The notes under the pieces: model-generated | What the model was told of the DNA's origin: nothing | What the model saw: the letters and a program-made list of their open reading frames with translations, nothing else | Database searches by the model: none | Translations under genes and position numbers: made by a program | Shown: positions 37,367-46,103 of the stretch, one piece after another | How positions within the stretch are numbered: the first letter of the stretch is position 1 | How the letters are laid out: each line of letters begins with the position of its first letter | Origin: Candidatus Gastranaerophilales bacterium | GTDB taxonomy: Bacteria > Cyanobacteriota > Vampirovibrionia > Gastranaerophilales > Gastranaerophilaceae | DNA length: 64,000 nucleotides | Reading direction: 5' to 3' | Assembly: GCA_944325085.1 (NCBI GenBank) | Contig: CALUYT010000013.1 | Coordinates: 38,730-102,729, forward strand

Positions 37367-37396
37367 AGGGGTTTTCTTTTAAATATGAAAACCCCT
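37367..37396 (+). promoter_or_regulatory. hairpin covering the start of the PRTase-like gene
   Basis: AGGGGTTTT (37367-37375) pairs perfectly with AAAACCCCT (37388-37396). The left arm is the only Shine-Dalgarno-like sequence and the ATG (37385) lies in the loop, touching the right arm, whose bases encode Lys-Thr-Pro. It could hide the ribosome site, or serve as gdhA terminator. Confidence 0.5.
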
Positions 37397-38728
37397 ATTA
37401 TTTATAATTATAATTTTTATAATCAATATACATATAATCAAACTCAACTACCAAAACAAAAATATGTAAAACAGCCTGAAACAATAAAAACAGTTTCTAA
37501 TAATAACAATATTAATTTTACAGGCGCAATTAACCACGATTTTTTAATTAGATTTTTGAGACTTAATCCCCTAAAACATTTTACAAATTTTTCAGCAGAA
37601 GAATACTCAAAATTATCTACACAAGAAATCAATAGACTTCGCTATGAATGCAGAAACACATTACCAACTAATGAAGCTCGAACTATAAATATTTTACATG
37701 ATTTTGCCGCAAATTGTTTAAAATCAGTATTTGATAAAAGATTTGGCGAAAACAATTATATAGTAATTACAATAGGCAGATCATTATCAAGTATCGGAAA
37801 AGTATTAGGGTATAAAATAGGGGAAAATAATGTAAAAAATATTCCATTAAGTTCGATTGGAAGATTTTATACAGGCATAAATTCTGAAAAATATAATGAT
37901 TTTGTAGATACAATTACCACAAGAGAAAGTCTTACAACATTTTTAAAATATTTAGAATCTAAAAATTTAAGCAAAGAAAATATTCAAAATTCCGGCAAAA
38001 ATTATATTATAATGGACTTTTGTAGTACCGGAAAATCTTTAAAAGGAGCAGAACAGCTATTTAAATCTGATTATATATACGGGAATAATAAAAATATTTA
38101 TGCTGTAGATTTTATTCAACTAATAAAAAATATTGATCCAATATCCTACAAAGAAATAACTGATCAAAATAAAGATATTAACTTTATAGACACACTTTTA
38201 CAAGATTTATTTTGTAGCAAATATAAAAAATTAGCCACAGTTCACCATATTTGCAGATTAAAAGATGTATATGATAAAACACCTGAAGAAATTATAAAAA
38301 ATGCTGACAAAGAAACAAAGCTTTTATTATTTAAACTTTTAGATTATCAAATGACAAAAAATAAAAATAAAAACTTTGATATAAAATTTATTGATGAAAA
38401 TTTTGCAGACACTTTTAAAATTCCGGAACAAAAAATCGAACCTTGGCATGATATGTATTCTCAATACGAAAGTGATTTGAGAAATACAATTATTGATATT
38501 ATCAAAATTTTTACAAAATTTGATAATAATAAAAATACTTATGATGCCAAAATAACATCAAAAATTAATAAATTAAAAAAAGATGTTAATACATTATTCA
38601 ACTACCTGACTGACAAATACCACTATCAACAAAACATTGCTGAAATGACTGAATTTTATTATTTAAAGCCTTTTCTAGAAAATAATATACAAGAAACTTT
38701 AAATACACTATCATCACTAAATTTTTAA
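37385..38728 (+). CDS. orphan with INFTG motif and phosphoribosyltransferase-like core
   Basis: A 447-residue protein. Like the 1291 gene it has a Tyr/Asn/Gln-rich head, then NNINFTGAIN at residues 41-50. Residues 125-142 (YIVITIGRSLSSIGKVLG) look like the first strand and loop of a type I phosphoribosyltransferase. Residues 207-224 (YIIMDFCSTGKSLKGAEQ) look like its PRPP-binding strand and loop, where the family has DD-x-x-x-T-G-x-T/S-L. The C-terminal ~200 residues are helical and unassigned. No signal peptide. Its end overlaps the convergent sensor kinase by 12 bases. The fold call is inferred from two motifs; substrate unknown. Confidence 0.6.
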   Translation: MKTPIIYNYNFYNQYTYNQTQLPKQKYVKQPETIKTVSNNNNINFTGAINHDFLIRFLRLNPLKHFTNFSAEEYSKLSTQEINRLRYECRNTLPTNEARTINILHDFAANCLKSVFDKRFGENNYIVITIGRSLSSIGKVLGYKIGENNVKNIPLSSIGRFYTGINSEKYNDFVDTITTRESLTTFLKYLESKNLSKENIQNSGKNYIIMDFCSTGKSLKGAEQLFKSDYIYGNNKNIYAVDFIQLIKNIDPISYKEITDQNKDINFIDTLLQDLFCSKYKKLATVHHICRLKDVYDKTPEEIIKNADKETKLLLFKLLDYQMTKNKNKNFDIKFIDENFADTFKIPEQKIEPWHDMYSQYESDLRNTIIDIIKIFTKFDNNKNTYDAKITSKINKLKKDVNTLFNYLTDKYHYQQNIAEMTEFYYLKPFLENNIQETLNTLSSLNF

Positions 38729-39874
38729 TGCACAGTCTTTTTTAGGAAGCTTAAACCCAAAAATACAAGTGCCGTCTTCATAAGATTCTGCGTAAATTTT
38801 TCCCTCATGCAAATCTATAACTTGTTTTGCTAAATATAACCCCAAACCTGTAGCCGCTTTATTAAACCTTGAAAATTTTGTTCTTTTAAACTTATCAAAA
38901 ACAGTTTTCAACTCACTTGCAGGAATTTGCTTACTCTTATTTTTAATAAATACATTAATAAATTCATCATCATATTCTAAACCTATTTCTATAGGACTAT
39001 TTGAATAACTATAGGTTATAGCATTTGATAACAAATTTACTATTACCCTTTTTATTTGTAATCTATCCGCATAAACAAAAAATTTATCAAACTGATTTAA
39101 AAAATTGATAGTTTGATTATTCTTCATTGTTAAAATTTTAGAACTATTACAAATTTCTGAAATTAAAGAAACAATATCAAAATTTTCTGAATTTAACTCA
39201 ATTTTGCCATATTCAAAATTATACGTATCCATTATAGTTGCAATTAAATCAGACATATATTGACAAGAATCTTTTGTCAAAGATAACATGTTAAACTGTT
39301 CAGGATTAAGTTTCCCAAAAACTCCATCTAATAACATATTAACAGTACTTAACTGTGCTGTTGTAGGAGTTTTCAAATCGTGAGTCAATGTAGCAACAAA
39401 AGATTGTTTTAATGCCTCTAATTCTTTTTCAGTATCAATATTAATTAACACAACAACAATTCCTGTAATATCACAATTGTTAAAAATAGGAGCCTTTATT
39501 ACCCTGTAATAATGTGATATATCTACATCGTTAAATATTAATTCTTTTTCCACAGACAAAATTTTTTTATTTTTTAATACTATAGAATCTTCGCTCATAA
39601 TACTTTGCAAAGTTCTTGAGTTATAAATTTCCATAATATTTTGCTTTTCCAGTAGTTTTTTAGATTTTTTAACAAGCTCTATAAAAATATTATTTGCAAA
39701 TAATATATTTCCCTGCAAATCTCGATAATAAAAAGCTACCGGCAAATTATTCATTATAGACATTGATGAGATATCTTTAACTAAAATGCCTTTAAGATAT
39801 CGATTTTGAAAATATAAGTACATTGCAAGTATTGCAAATATACCACACACTATTAAGAAACTTATTTCTACCAT
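38717..39874 (-). CDS. membrane PAS sensor histidine kinase
   Basis: A 385-residue kinase. One N-terminal membrane span (FLIVCGIFAILAMYLYF) is followed by a PAS domain (NNLPVAFYYRDLQGNILFAN). The dimerisation domain carries THDLKTP with His165 as phospho-acceptor. The ATPase part has a good N box (IVNLLSNAITYS) and G2 loop (AATGLGLYLAKQVIDLHEGK), but the G1 box, normally DxGxG, reads IKNKSKQIP and has lost its Asp and Gly residues. It may therefore bind ATP poorly or differently. No response regulator is adjacent. TATAAT lies 13 bases before the ATG with no ribosome site. Confidence 0.85.
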   Translation of the reverse strand: MVEISFLIVCGIFAILAMYLYFQNRYLKGILVKDISSMSIMNNLPVAFYYRDLQGNILFANNIFIELVKKSKKLLEKQNIMEIYNSRTLQSIMSEDSIVLKNKKILSVEKELIFNDVDISHYYRVIKAPIFNNCDITGIVVVLINIDTEKELEALKQSFVATLTHDLKTPTTAQLSTVNMLLDGVFGKLNPEQFNMLSLTKDSCQYMSDLIATIMDTYNFEYGKIELNSENFDIVSLISEICNSSKILTMKNNQTINFLNQFDKFFVYADRLQIKRVIVNLLSNAITYSYSNSPIEIGLEYDDEFINVFIKNKSKQIPASELKTVFDKFKRTKFSRFNKAATGLGLYLAKQVIDLHEGKIYAESYEDGTCIFGFKLPKKDCALKI

Positions 39875-39933
39875 ATAAACTAGATTTATTATAAATATTT
39901 AAATTTTGATAGATACTCCCCAAGTAGGCACAA

Positions 39934-39970
39934 AAAAATAGCCAACTATACTATATAGAAGGCTATTTTT
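39934..39970 (-). terminator. terminator of reverse rubrerythrin
   Basis: AAAAATAGCC and GGCTATTTTT form a ten-base stem with an A-run on the plus-strand left that becomes a U-run leftward. Confidence 0.75.
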
Positions 39971-39995
39971 AAATCCTCATATTGCAAGCTTCTGA

Positions 39996-40532
39996 TTAGC
40001 TAAAATATCTTTTTAGTAATCCATCAAAACCTTTACCATGACGAGCTTCATCTTTAGCCATTTCATGAACTGTATCATGAATTGCATCATAACCAAGTTC
40101 TTTTGCTCTTTTTGCAATAGCCAATTTACCTTCACAAGCGCCATGTTCAGCTTCTGCTCTTAATTCTAGGTTTTTCTTAGTTGAATCTGTAACAACTTCG
40201 CCTAACAATTCAGCAAATTTTGAAGCATGTTCTGCTTCTTCCCAAGCATATCTTTTATAAGCTTCTGCAACTTCTGGATAACCTTCTCTTTCAGCAACTC
40301 TTGCCATTGCTAAATACATACCAACTTCTGTGCATTCACCATTAAAGTGTGCTCTTAAGCCTTCCATAACTTCTTTATCTTCAACTACGCCGTCACCTAC
40401 ATTATGTTCACAAGCATATACTTTTTCTCCGCCACCAATTTCTTTGAATGTAGTAGCACCACATAAAGGGCATTTTTCTGGAGCTTTATCTGCTTCTGTT
40501 GACCAACCACAAACTGTACATACAAATTTCAT
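39996..40532 (-). CDS. reverse rubrerythrin
   Basis: A 178-residue rubrerythrin with the domain order swapped: the rubredoxin-like Cys4 domain is N-terminal (CTVCG, CPLCG within the first 25 residues) and the diiron four-helix domain follows, with ligands in [45 protein letters not shown] and [13 protein letters not shown]. The related clostridial protein reduces oxygen and peroxide and protects against air exposure. The ribosome site AAAGGTGG precedes the ATG. It has a near-consensus promoter with a dyad next to the -35. Confidence 0.93.
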   Translation of the reverse strand: MKFVCTVCGWSTEADKAPEKCPLCGATTFKEIGGGEKVYACEHNVGDGVVEDKEVMEGLRAHFNGECTEVGMYLAMARVAEREGYPEVAEAYKRYAWEEAEHASKFAELLGEVVTDSTKKNLELRAEAEHGACEGKLAIAKRAKELGYDAIHDTVHEMAKDEARHGKGFDGLLKRYFS

Positions 40533-40577
40533 ATTTAATCCACCTTTCTTTTTTAGTGTCTCCCTTTTACATTTTTT

Positions 40578-40626
40578 ATTATAACAAACTATAAAAAATT
40601 TGTAAAGTGAAAATTATTTTCACTTT
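40578..40626 (-). promoter_or_regulatory. promoter and dyad of reverse rubrerythrin
   Basis: Leftward: TTTACA (40606-40601), 17-base spacer, TATAAT (40583-40578). A 23-base near-perfect dyad (AAAGTGAAAAT / ATTTTCACTTT, 40604-40626) overlaps the upstream edge of the -35. It may be a repressor or activator site, or the terminator of the upstream 40663 gene. Confidence 0.6.
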
Positions 40627-40662
40627 TTATTTCTTAACAAACTATGACTTGGTTTTATTTTA

Positions 40663-41370
40663 TTATATATTCGCTCCACCATCATTTTTTATTTTATCAA
40701 GTACTTTTTTAGAACCTTCTTGTGCTTTTGTATAATTAATAACAAACTCACTAGCTTCTTGATCTCTTGCAATAGCTTCTTTCAAAGATATTATATCTTC
40801 CATCGAAAAACTTTTTAACAAATTATCAGATTCATCTACTATAAACTTTTTAAATTTTTTTTGAACATCATACTCAAACCCCGGAAGATCGGATTTTAAA
40901 GAAAACCAACGATAAAAATTATGAAGCATATAATATTTATCAATTTCACCATCTCTTAATATAAACATTGGAGGAGTTTTAAATTCTATCCCACGACCAG
41001 TTATAATAGATAAATATAATGCAGCAAAACCTTTTTGTTCATATATCAAACCTTCTTCTTCTTTTATTACGGCCAACAATTTATCCGCATTTGTTAGCTT
41101 ATAAACAGGTGTTTTAGCAGCTTTTATATAATTTAAAAGCTCATTAGGATCACAATTAACTTTATTTATAATAGTTGTGACATCTTCTTTAACCTTAGCA
41201 ATTATACCTTGCGTTTGAGTATTTATATTAACTTCTACAGAAGACCCAAATATTGTTTTAGAAGTCTTATTAGTAAAGCTTCTCTTTGTTGTATGTTTTA
41301 ACTTTTCTTGTAAACTTTTCTCCTTTAAAGACAGGAAAAAATATTTTATACTCTTAAAAATATCACTCAT
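40663..41370 (-). CDS. hypothetical protein, 235 residues
   Basis: Not recognised. I start it at ATG 41370 (MSDIFKSIKYFF) and not at the ATG at 41472, because the longer form would overlap the divergent tolC-like start and the 41370 ATG sits six bases after a TATAAT. The first 50 residues are basic and amphipathic (KSLQEKLKHTTKRSFTNK). The rest is helical and soluble, with GLIYEQKGFAALYLSIITGR, a PPMFILRDGEIDKYYMLHNF segment and a charged helical tail. No signal peptide. It is divergent from a TolC family gene, which says little about function. Confidence 0.6.
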   Translation of the reverse strand: MSDIFKSIKYFFLSLKEKSLQEKLKHTTKRSFTNKTSKTIFGSSVEVNINTQTQGIIAKVKEDVTTIINKVNCDPNELLNYIKAAKTPVYKLTNADKLLAVIKEEEGLIYEQKGFAALYLSIITGRGIEFKTPPMFILRDGEIDKYYMLHNFYRWFSLKSDLPGFEYDVQKKFKKFIVDESDNLLKSFSMEDIISLKEAIARDQEASEFVINYTKAQEGSKKVLDKIKNDGGANI

Positions 41371-41450
41371 AGATAGATTATAAAATAATTTCCACACTGT
41401 TATTACATCCAAATATATGATTATAAATTTTATGCTATACTTTCTATTGT
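41371..41450. promoter_or_regulatory. divergent promoters of the 235-residue and tolC-like genes
   Basis: Leftward: TATAAT at 41382-41377, six bases before the ATG at 41370. Rightward: extended -10 TG-C-TATACT (TATACT at 41436-41441), nine bases before the ATG at 41451. Neither gene has a Shine-Dalgarno, so both messages look leaderless or nearly so. The -35 elements are poor. Confidence 0.5.
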
Positions 41451-42740
41451 ATGAAAAAGTTGTTTGTATCAATTTTAATTTTTATATTTACTCAAACCTA
41501 TGCTTTTGCAATAAATGACGTTAAAAAAGTTTACTTGCAAGAAGCAATAGAAGTTGCACTAAAAAATAACATAGATTTACAAGCAGCTCAATTAAATATA
41601 AATATTGCCAAAAACGATATTAAAACAGCAAACCGACTCCAAAATCCGGAATTTAATGCTTTTTATAATTTTGGAGCCTCTGGCTGGACAGAACCAAGAA
41701 CGCTTGGTTTAAGTGAAAAAATCGAAATTGCAAAACGAAAAGCCAGAAAAAACTTAGCGCAATCAAATCTAAAACTTGTTGAAAAAAATGTAGGATATAC
41801 AAAATTTGATCTAAAACTTGATGTAAGAGAAGCCTACATAAATTTAGTTGCCGCAAAATCAATTTTAACTACACTAGAACAACAGCAACATCTACAAGAA
41901 GAATTACTAGATATTGCACAAAAAAGAGTAAAATCAGGAACAGTACCTGAAATTGATGTAATTCAAGCCGAAATTGCACTCAACCAAATGATTACTCAAG
42001 TAAATACTGCAAAAGTAAATGTTAAAACAGCGTTATCTGATTTCAATAAAATTATTAATGATCCAAACAATATAACATATGATAGTATGGATAAGATTTT
42101 TTCTGAAGAAAACAACTTTGCAGAAATGTTAACCCCTGCACCTGATACAAATTTTCCAAAGTGTTCAGAAATAATTGAAGAAGCCTTAGAAAACAGATAT
42201 GATATCCAAATTGCAAAACAAGAAATTGATGTTGCAGAAAAGAATTTAACAGTTGTATCAAGACAAAGAATACCTGATATTGAAATTGTAGGAGGCTACG
42301 GATACCAGCTTGCAAACCATACTGACGACGGAAGATTTAACAGTGGGGGCTACGCAGGTGCAAATATTGTAAATATTCCTCTATTTTATAACTATTCACC
42401 AGAAATAAAAAATGCAACACTACACTTGCAACAAGCAGAATTAAAATATCAATCAGTAAAAAATAAAGCAATAAAAGACATAACAGCAGCATATGACAGA
42501 TTTTTAACAGCTGCAGAAAATCTTAAATATTATGAATCTAAAATATTAACCAGCTCAGAAAAATTAATCGATATATCCAAAGATTCATATGAATCGGGGA
42601 AATCTGATATCACATCATTAATAGTTATGAAACAATCATATAAATCAATTATAGTAGGTTATACATATGCACTTACTGACTACTATAACAGTTGGACAAA
42701 TTTCCTTAGAGAAGTTAACGATGAAAACTTTGACTTATAA
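41451..42740 (+). CDS. TolC family outer-membrane efflux protein
   Basis: A 429-residue protein with a signal peptide (KKLFVSILIFIFTQTYAFA, cleavage after AFA). The rest has the two-fold repeat of TolC-type channels: LQEAIEVALKNNIDLQAAQL and ECIIEEALENRYDIQIAKQE-like (SEIIEEALENRYDIQIAKQE), each starting a long helical coil, with NPEFNAFYNFGASG and a VVGGYGYQLANHT-like beta part between. The coil near the C-terminus ends in SYKSIIVGYTYALTDYYNSW. It would export drugs or metals together with an inner-membrane pump not encoded next to it. No ribosome site; the promoter is an extended -10. Confidence 0.88.
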   Translation: MKKLFVSILIFIFTQTYAFAINDVKKVYLQEAIEVALKNNIDLQAAQLNINIAKNDIKTANRLQNPEFNAFYNFGASGWTEPRTLGLSEKIEIAKRKARKNLAQSNLKLVEKNVGYTKFDLKLDVREAYINLVAAKSILTTLEQQQHLQEELLDIAQKRVKSGTVPEIDVIQAEIALNQMITQVNTAKVNVKTALSDFNKIINDPNNITYDSMDKIFSEENNFAEMLTPAPDTNFPKCSEIIEEALENRYDIQIAKQEIDVAEKNLTVVSRQRIPDIEIVGGYGYQLANHTDDGRFNSGGYAGANIVNIPLFYNYSPEIKNATLHLQQAELKYQSVKNKAIKDITAAYDRFLTAAENLKYYESKILTSSEKLIDISKDSYESGKSDITSLIVMKQSYKSIIVGYTYALTDYYNSWTNFLREVNDENFDL

Positions 42741-42741
42741 C

Positions 42742-42772
42742 AAAAGAGAGAATGTAATACATTCTCTCTTTT
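42742..42772. terminator. bidirectional terminator
   Basis: AAAAGAGAGAATGTA and TACATTCTCTCTTTT form an almost continuous hairpin between the convergent tolC-like and pepA genes. Confidence 0.85.
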
Positions 42773-42789
42773 ATTTATAAAAATATAAA

Positions 42790-44184
42790 TTATAAATTTA
42801 AATAATTTAATAATGTTCTAACTCCAGCACCTGTAGCCCCCTTACAAAATTCCTTTTGAGGTTTTTCTAAAAATGCGGTACCTGCAATATCAATATGTGC
42901 CCATTTAACATCATCGGTCACAAATTCTTTTAAAAACATTCCTGCAGCAGAAGCTCCGCCATAACGAGTTCCTGTATTTTTCATATCAGCAATATCGCTA
43001 TTCATATTATCACGATATTCTTGCCACATAGGAAGTTTCCAGAATTTTTCACCTGAATAAGAAGCTACCTTAACAAGATTATCAACAAATTCATCATTAT
43101 TACCCATTATACCTGAAGCAACAGTTCCTAATGCAACCATACAAGCTCCTGTTAATGTTGCAATATCAACAACCTCGTCAACACCCAACTCACAAGCATA
43201 ACATAATGCGTCAGCTAAAGTTAAACGACCTTCCGCATCAGTGTTATCAACTTCAATTGTCTTACCATTTTTAGCTGTTAAGATATCTCCAGGTTTATAT
43301 GAACTACCTGATGGCATATTTTCACAAGCCGCAATAATTCCGTGAACTTCTACATCAGGTTTTAATTTTGTCAAAGCTTTCATAACAGCTAATACACAAG
43401 CTGCACCTGACATATCATCTCTCATTGTCAACATTGAAGATGGAGGTTTTATATCTAAACCACCACTATCAAAACATAATCCCTTACCGATTATTGCAAT
43501 ACGTTTTTTAGGATTATCTACACTATATTTCATATGTATAAATTTAGGCGGTTCAACACTACCTTTTGCAACTGCTAAATATGCATTCATTCCTAATTCT
43601 TTTATTTTTGCTTCATCATATACAACAGTTTTAAGTCCATCTATACCTTGAGCAATTTCTGCCAACTTTGATGGAGTTGCAAAAGCTGCAGGTTCATTTG
43701 CAAGATTTCGTGCCAATTTAATTGAATCTGCACATATTTTAGCAGTTTCAATACTATCCGGAACAACTCCTGATATATATACTTCAGAAATTCTATGTTC
43801 TTTCTTAGTTTTATATTTATCAAAATGATAATTTGCAATAGAAGCTCCAATAATAGCTGACATACCGAAAGTATAATCAGTCTCAATATCAAATGCTATT
43901 GATTTTGCTTTCAATGATAAACATTTTTTTACTGCTTTTGCAATATTTTCCCTTACAACATTGTTATCCATATCTTGCTCTTTACCTAAACCTATTGCTA
44001 AGATATATGTTGATGGGTATTCCTTTTGTGTATGAATCACAAACATTTCACCTTTTTTACCGGTGAAACTTTCAGGAGCAAAACGATTAACTAAAGGATT
44101 ACTAGTCGGTTTTCCCTCAAATTTGTTGATTATTAACACATCACATACAATATCTTTAGTATTGTCAACAACTTTTATATCCAT
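42790..44184 (-). CDS. pepA: leucyl aminopeptidase (M17)
   Basis: A 464-residue two-metal aminopeptidase of the cytosol that trims N-terminal residues from peptides. The M17 signature NTDAEGRLTLADAL is present. The metal and lysine ligands lie in GKGLCFDSGGLDIKPPSSM and DDMSGAACVLAVMK, and TGACMVALGTVASGIMGN follows. The C-terminal end (TRYGGASAAGMFLKEFV, HIDIAGTAF) is conserved. The N-terminal ~160 residues are the regulatory macrodomain-like part. The ribosome site AAGGAGAG precedes the ATG. It stands alone between terminators. Confidence 0.95.
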   Translation of the reverse strand: MDIKVVDNTKDIVCDVLIINKFEGKPTSNPLVNRFAPESFTGKKGEMFVIHTQKEYPSTYILAIGLGKEQDMDNNVVRENIAKAVKKCLSLKAKSIAFDIETDYTFGMSAIIGASIANYHFDKYKTKKEHRISEVYISGVVPDSIETAKICADSIKLARNLANEPAAFATPSKLAEIAQGIDGLKTVVYDEAKIKELGMNAYLAVAKGSVEPPKFIHMKYSVDNPKKRIAIIGKGLCFDSGGLDIKPPSSMLTMRDDMSGAACVLAVMKALTKLKPDVEVHGIIAACENMPSGSSYKPGDILTAKNGKTIEVDNTDAEGRLTLADALCYACELGVDEVVDIATLTGACMVALGTVASGIMGNNDEFVDNLVKVASYSGEKFWKLPMWQEYRDNMNSDIADMKNTGTRYGGASAAGMFLKEFVTDDVKWAHIDIAGTAFLEKPQKEFCKGATGAGVRTLLNYLNL

Positions 44185-44271
44185 AATAACTCTCCTTTTC
44201 GGGTTTATTATAGCATTTATTTAAGTTTTTATAAATAGACTCAATAGTGTAAAAGTTTTTAGAACAAAATA

Positions 44272-45465
44272 TTATTTTTTTTGTTCTGACATAACTGATT
44301 TTATTGCATATGAACGTAAATCATAAGCTTGAGTATATTTAGGATTCATTTTTATAACAATATTCAAATCATCCACTGCAGCAAGATAAAAACCTAACTT
44401 ACAATATATTATGGCTCTTGTTAAATACATTTCAACATCTTTGTCATCCATTTTTATTGCAGTATTCAAATCTTGTTCTGCTTTTTTTAAATCTCCATCA
44501 GATTTGCTTATTAAAGCACCTCTTTCTGCATAATATTGCGCATTGTTTGGATTTAATTCTATAGCTTTTGTATAATCATCTATTGCAGAAACAAAATGAT
44601 CTAATTTTTCTTCTGCAACTGCTCTTTCATAATATGCAGAATCATTTTGCGGATTATTTTCAATTTCTTTTGTAAAATCTAATATTGCATCTTCATATTT
44701 TTTCAAAGATAACTTTGCAATACCTCTGTTATAATATACCTTTGAAAATGAAGGATCTAAAGATATAACCTTTGTATAATCTGCAATTGCGCCCTCATAA
44801 TCTTTCAAATAAAACTTTGCAACCCCTCTATTATTAATTGCATCTATATTTTCCGGTGCAAAAGCCAAGAGTTTTGAATAATCATCTATAGCACCTTTAT
44901 AATCGGATTTTTGTCTTTTTGCTATACCGCGATTATAATATGCCAATTCATTTTTATTATCTAACTCTATAACTTTAGTAAAATCTGCAATTGCACTATC
45001 ATATTGTTTCAACAGAACTTTTGTTGTTCCTCTATTTAAATATGCATTAATATTTGCAGGATTTAATTCTATTTCTTTTGTATAATCTTCTAAAACTTCT
45101 TTATAAGCTTTTAAATTAGCTTTTGCAATCCCTCTATTATAATAAAGATTTTCTCTTGTAGGATCTAATTCTAAAGCTTTTGTGTAATCTTTTACAGCTT
45201 CTTTATATTTGCCAAGCAAAAACTTTGCATTCCCTCTTTTAGCATAAGATTCAGCATTTTGAGGATTTATATCTATTGCCTTGGTATAATATTCAATTGC
45301 AACATCATACTGTTGAGAATCAAAACCTGTTTTGGCAATATCAATATAAGAAGCTTCTTTTTTCTGCTTCCTTGACAATTTAACAGATTTTCCAAATGCA
45401 AAATCTGAACAATTACCAATCAATAGTCCTAATAATATTACGCTTGTAAGGATATTCTTTTTCAT
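44272..45465 (-). CDS. secreted or periplasmic TPR-repeat protein
   Basis: I start it at ATG 45465 (397 residues), because the sequence there is a lipoprotein- or export-type signal (KKNILTSVILLGLLIGNCSD then FAFG); an upstream ATG at 45540 would add 25 non-signal residues. About ten tetratricopeptide repeats follow, most with the consensus Y-x-R-G-x-A-K...YxxAIxDYTKAIELNP. TPR proteins of this kind are protein-interaction scaffolds of the cell envelope. The possible lipobox LIGNC is one residue off consensus. Its promoter has TTGACA and a palindromic site. The gene is downstream of the rhodanese but separated by a terminator. Confidence 0.85.
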   Translation of the reverse strand: MKKNILTSVILLGLLIGNCSDFAFGKSVKLSRKQKKEASYIDIAKTGFDSQQYDVAIEYYTKAIDINPQNAESYAKRGNAKFLLGKYKEAVKDYTKALELDPTRENLYYNRGIAKANLKAYKEVLEDYTKEIELNPANINAYLNRGTTKVLLKQYDSAIADFTKVIELDNKNELAYYNRGIAKRQKSDYKGAIDDYSKLLAFAPENIDAINNRGVAKFYLKDYEGAIADYTKVISLDPSFSKVYYNRGIAKLSLKKYEDAILDFTKEIENNPQNDSAYYERAVAEEKLDHFVSAIDDYTKAIELNPNNAQYYAERGALISKSDGDLKKAEQDLNTAIKMDDKDVEMYLTRAIIYCKLGFYLAAVDDLNIVIKMNPKYTQAYDLRSYAIKSVMSEQKK

Positions 45466-45483
45466 AACCGTAAATTCCAAAAA

Positions 45484-45540
45484 GTAATCTAAAAGATTAC
45501 AATGTATTAAGATAGTATTACAAAAACAATTAAATGTCAA
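45484..45540 (-). promoter_or_regulatory. promoter and palindromic operator of the TPR gene
   Basis: Leftward: TTGACA (45540-45535), 17-base spacer, TACTAT (45517-45512). Just after the predicted start is a perfect palindrome GTAATCTAAAAGATTAC (45484-45500), well placed for a repressor. No known regulator consensus is matched. Confidence 0.6.
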
Positions 45541-45573
45541 AAAGAGGGAATTTATATACTAAAAACTCCCTCT
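45541..45573 (-). terminator. terminator of the rhodanese gene
   Basis: AGAGGGA and TCCCTCT form a seven-base stem with a 17-base loop, followed leftward by a T-run. It abuts the TTGACA of the TPR gene promoter. Confidence 0.65.
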
Positions 45574-45585
45574 AAATAAAATTAT

Positions 45586-45972
45586 TTAGCTCTGGTCAAC
45601 CTCAAAATGAAAATCGTTTTTCCAAACATCAAATCCACCTTCTAAAAGCATAACAGGATAACCATATTCAGCCAAAACCAAACAAGCACTATCTCCTAAA
45701 TGACATTGCTGATTATAACAATACACTATATTTATTTCATCTTTTGATAATTTATCTAAATTCTTATCTAACTCGTCTTTTGGTATAGAAATAGCGCCGG
45801 AAATATGAGCTATATCGTAATCAGCCTCTAATCTGACATCTATAAGTTTTACACCGCCTTTTTTCATAAAATTCATTAATTCTACAGGCCCAAGTGTAAA
45901 AGCTAATCTTTTAGAAAAATATTCTTGTGCCAGTTCAGAATTTCTTCTCATTTCTTTAATTTTTTCATTCAT
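45586..45972 (-). CDS. rhodanese-domain protein
   Basis: A 128-residue single-domain rhodanese. Conserved parts are VKLIDVRLEADYDIAHISGA and ISIPKDELDKNLDKL; the catalytic-type loop reads YCYNQQCHLGDSAC, and LLEGGFDVWKND closes the fold. The usual loop is C-x5-R/S with a Gly; here the first Cys is followed by YNQQCH, so the loop is atypical and has an extra Cys. It could move sulfur or act as a redox/regulatory module. The first ~25 residues are a helical extension. The ribosome site AGAGGA precedes the ATG. Confidence 0.85.
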   Translation of the reverse strand: MNEKIKEMRRNSELAQEYFSKRLAFTLGPVELMNFMKKGGVKLIDVRLEADYDIAHISGAISIPKDELDKNLDKLSKDEINIVYCYNQQCHLGDSACLVLAEYGYPVMLLEGGFDVWKNDFHFEVDQS

Positions 45973-46103
45973 AAAAATTTATCCTCTCTTTTTACAAAGA
46001 AAGGATATTATTTATTTAGATTCTATGCATCTGCAATTGGGGTAATTGCTTCAGCTAATTTGGGGTAAATGAAAAAAGAGTTAAGTCTTGTCAATTTAAA
46101 ACA

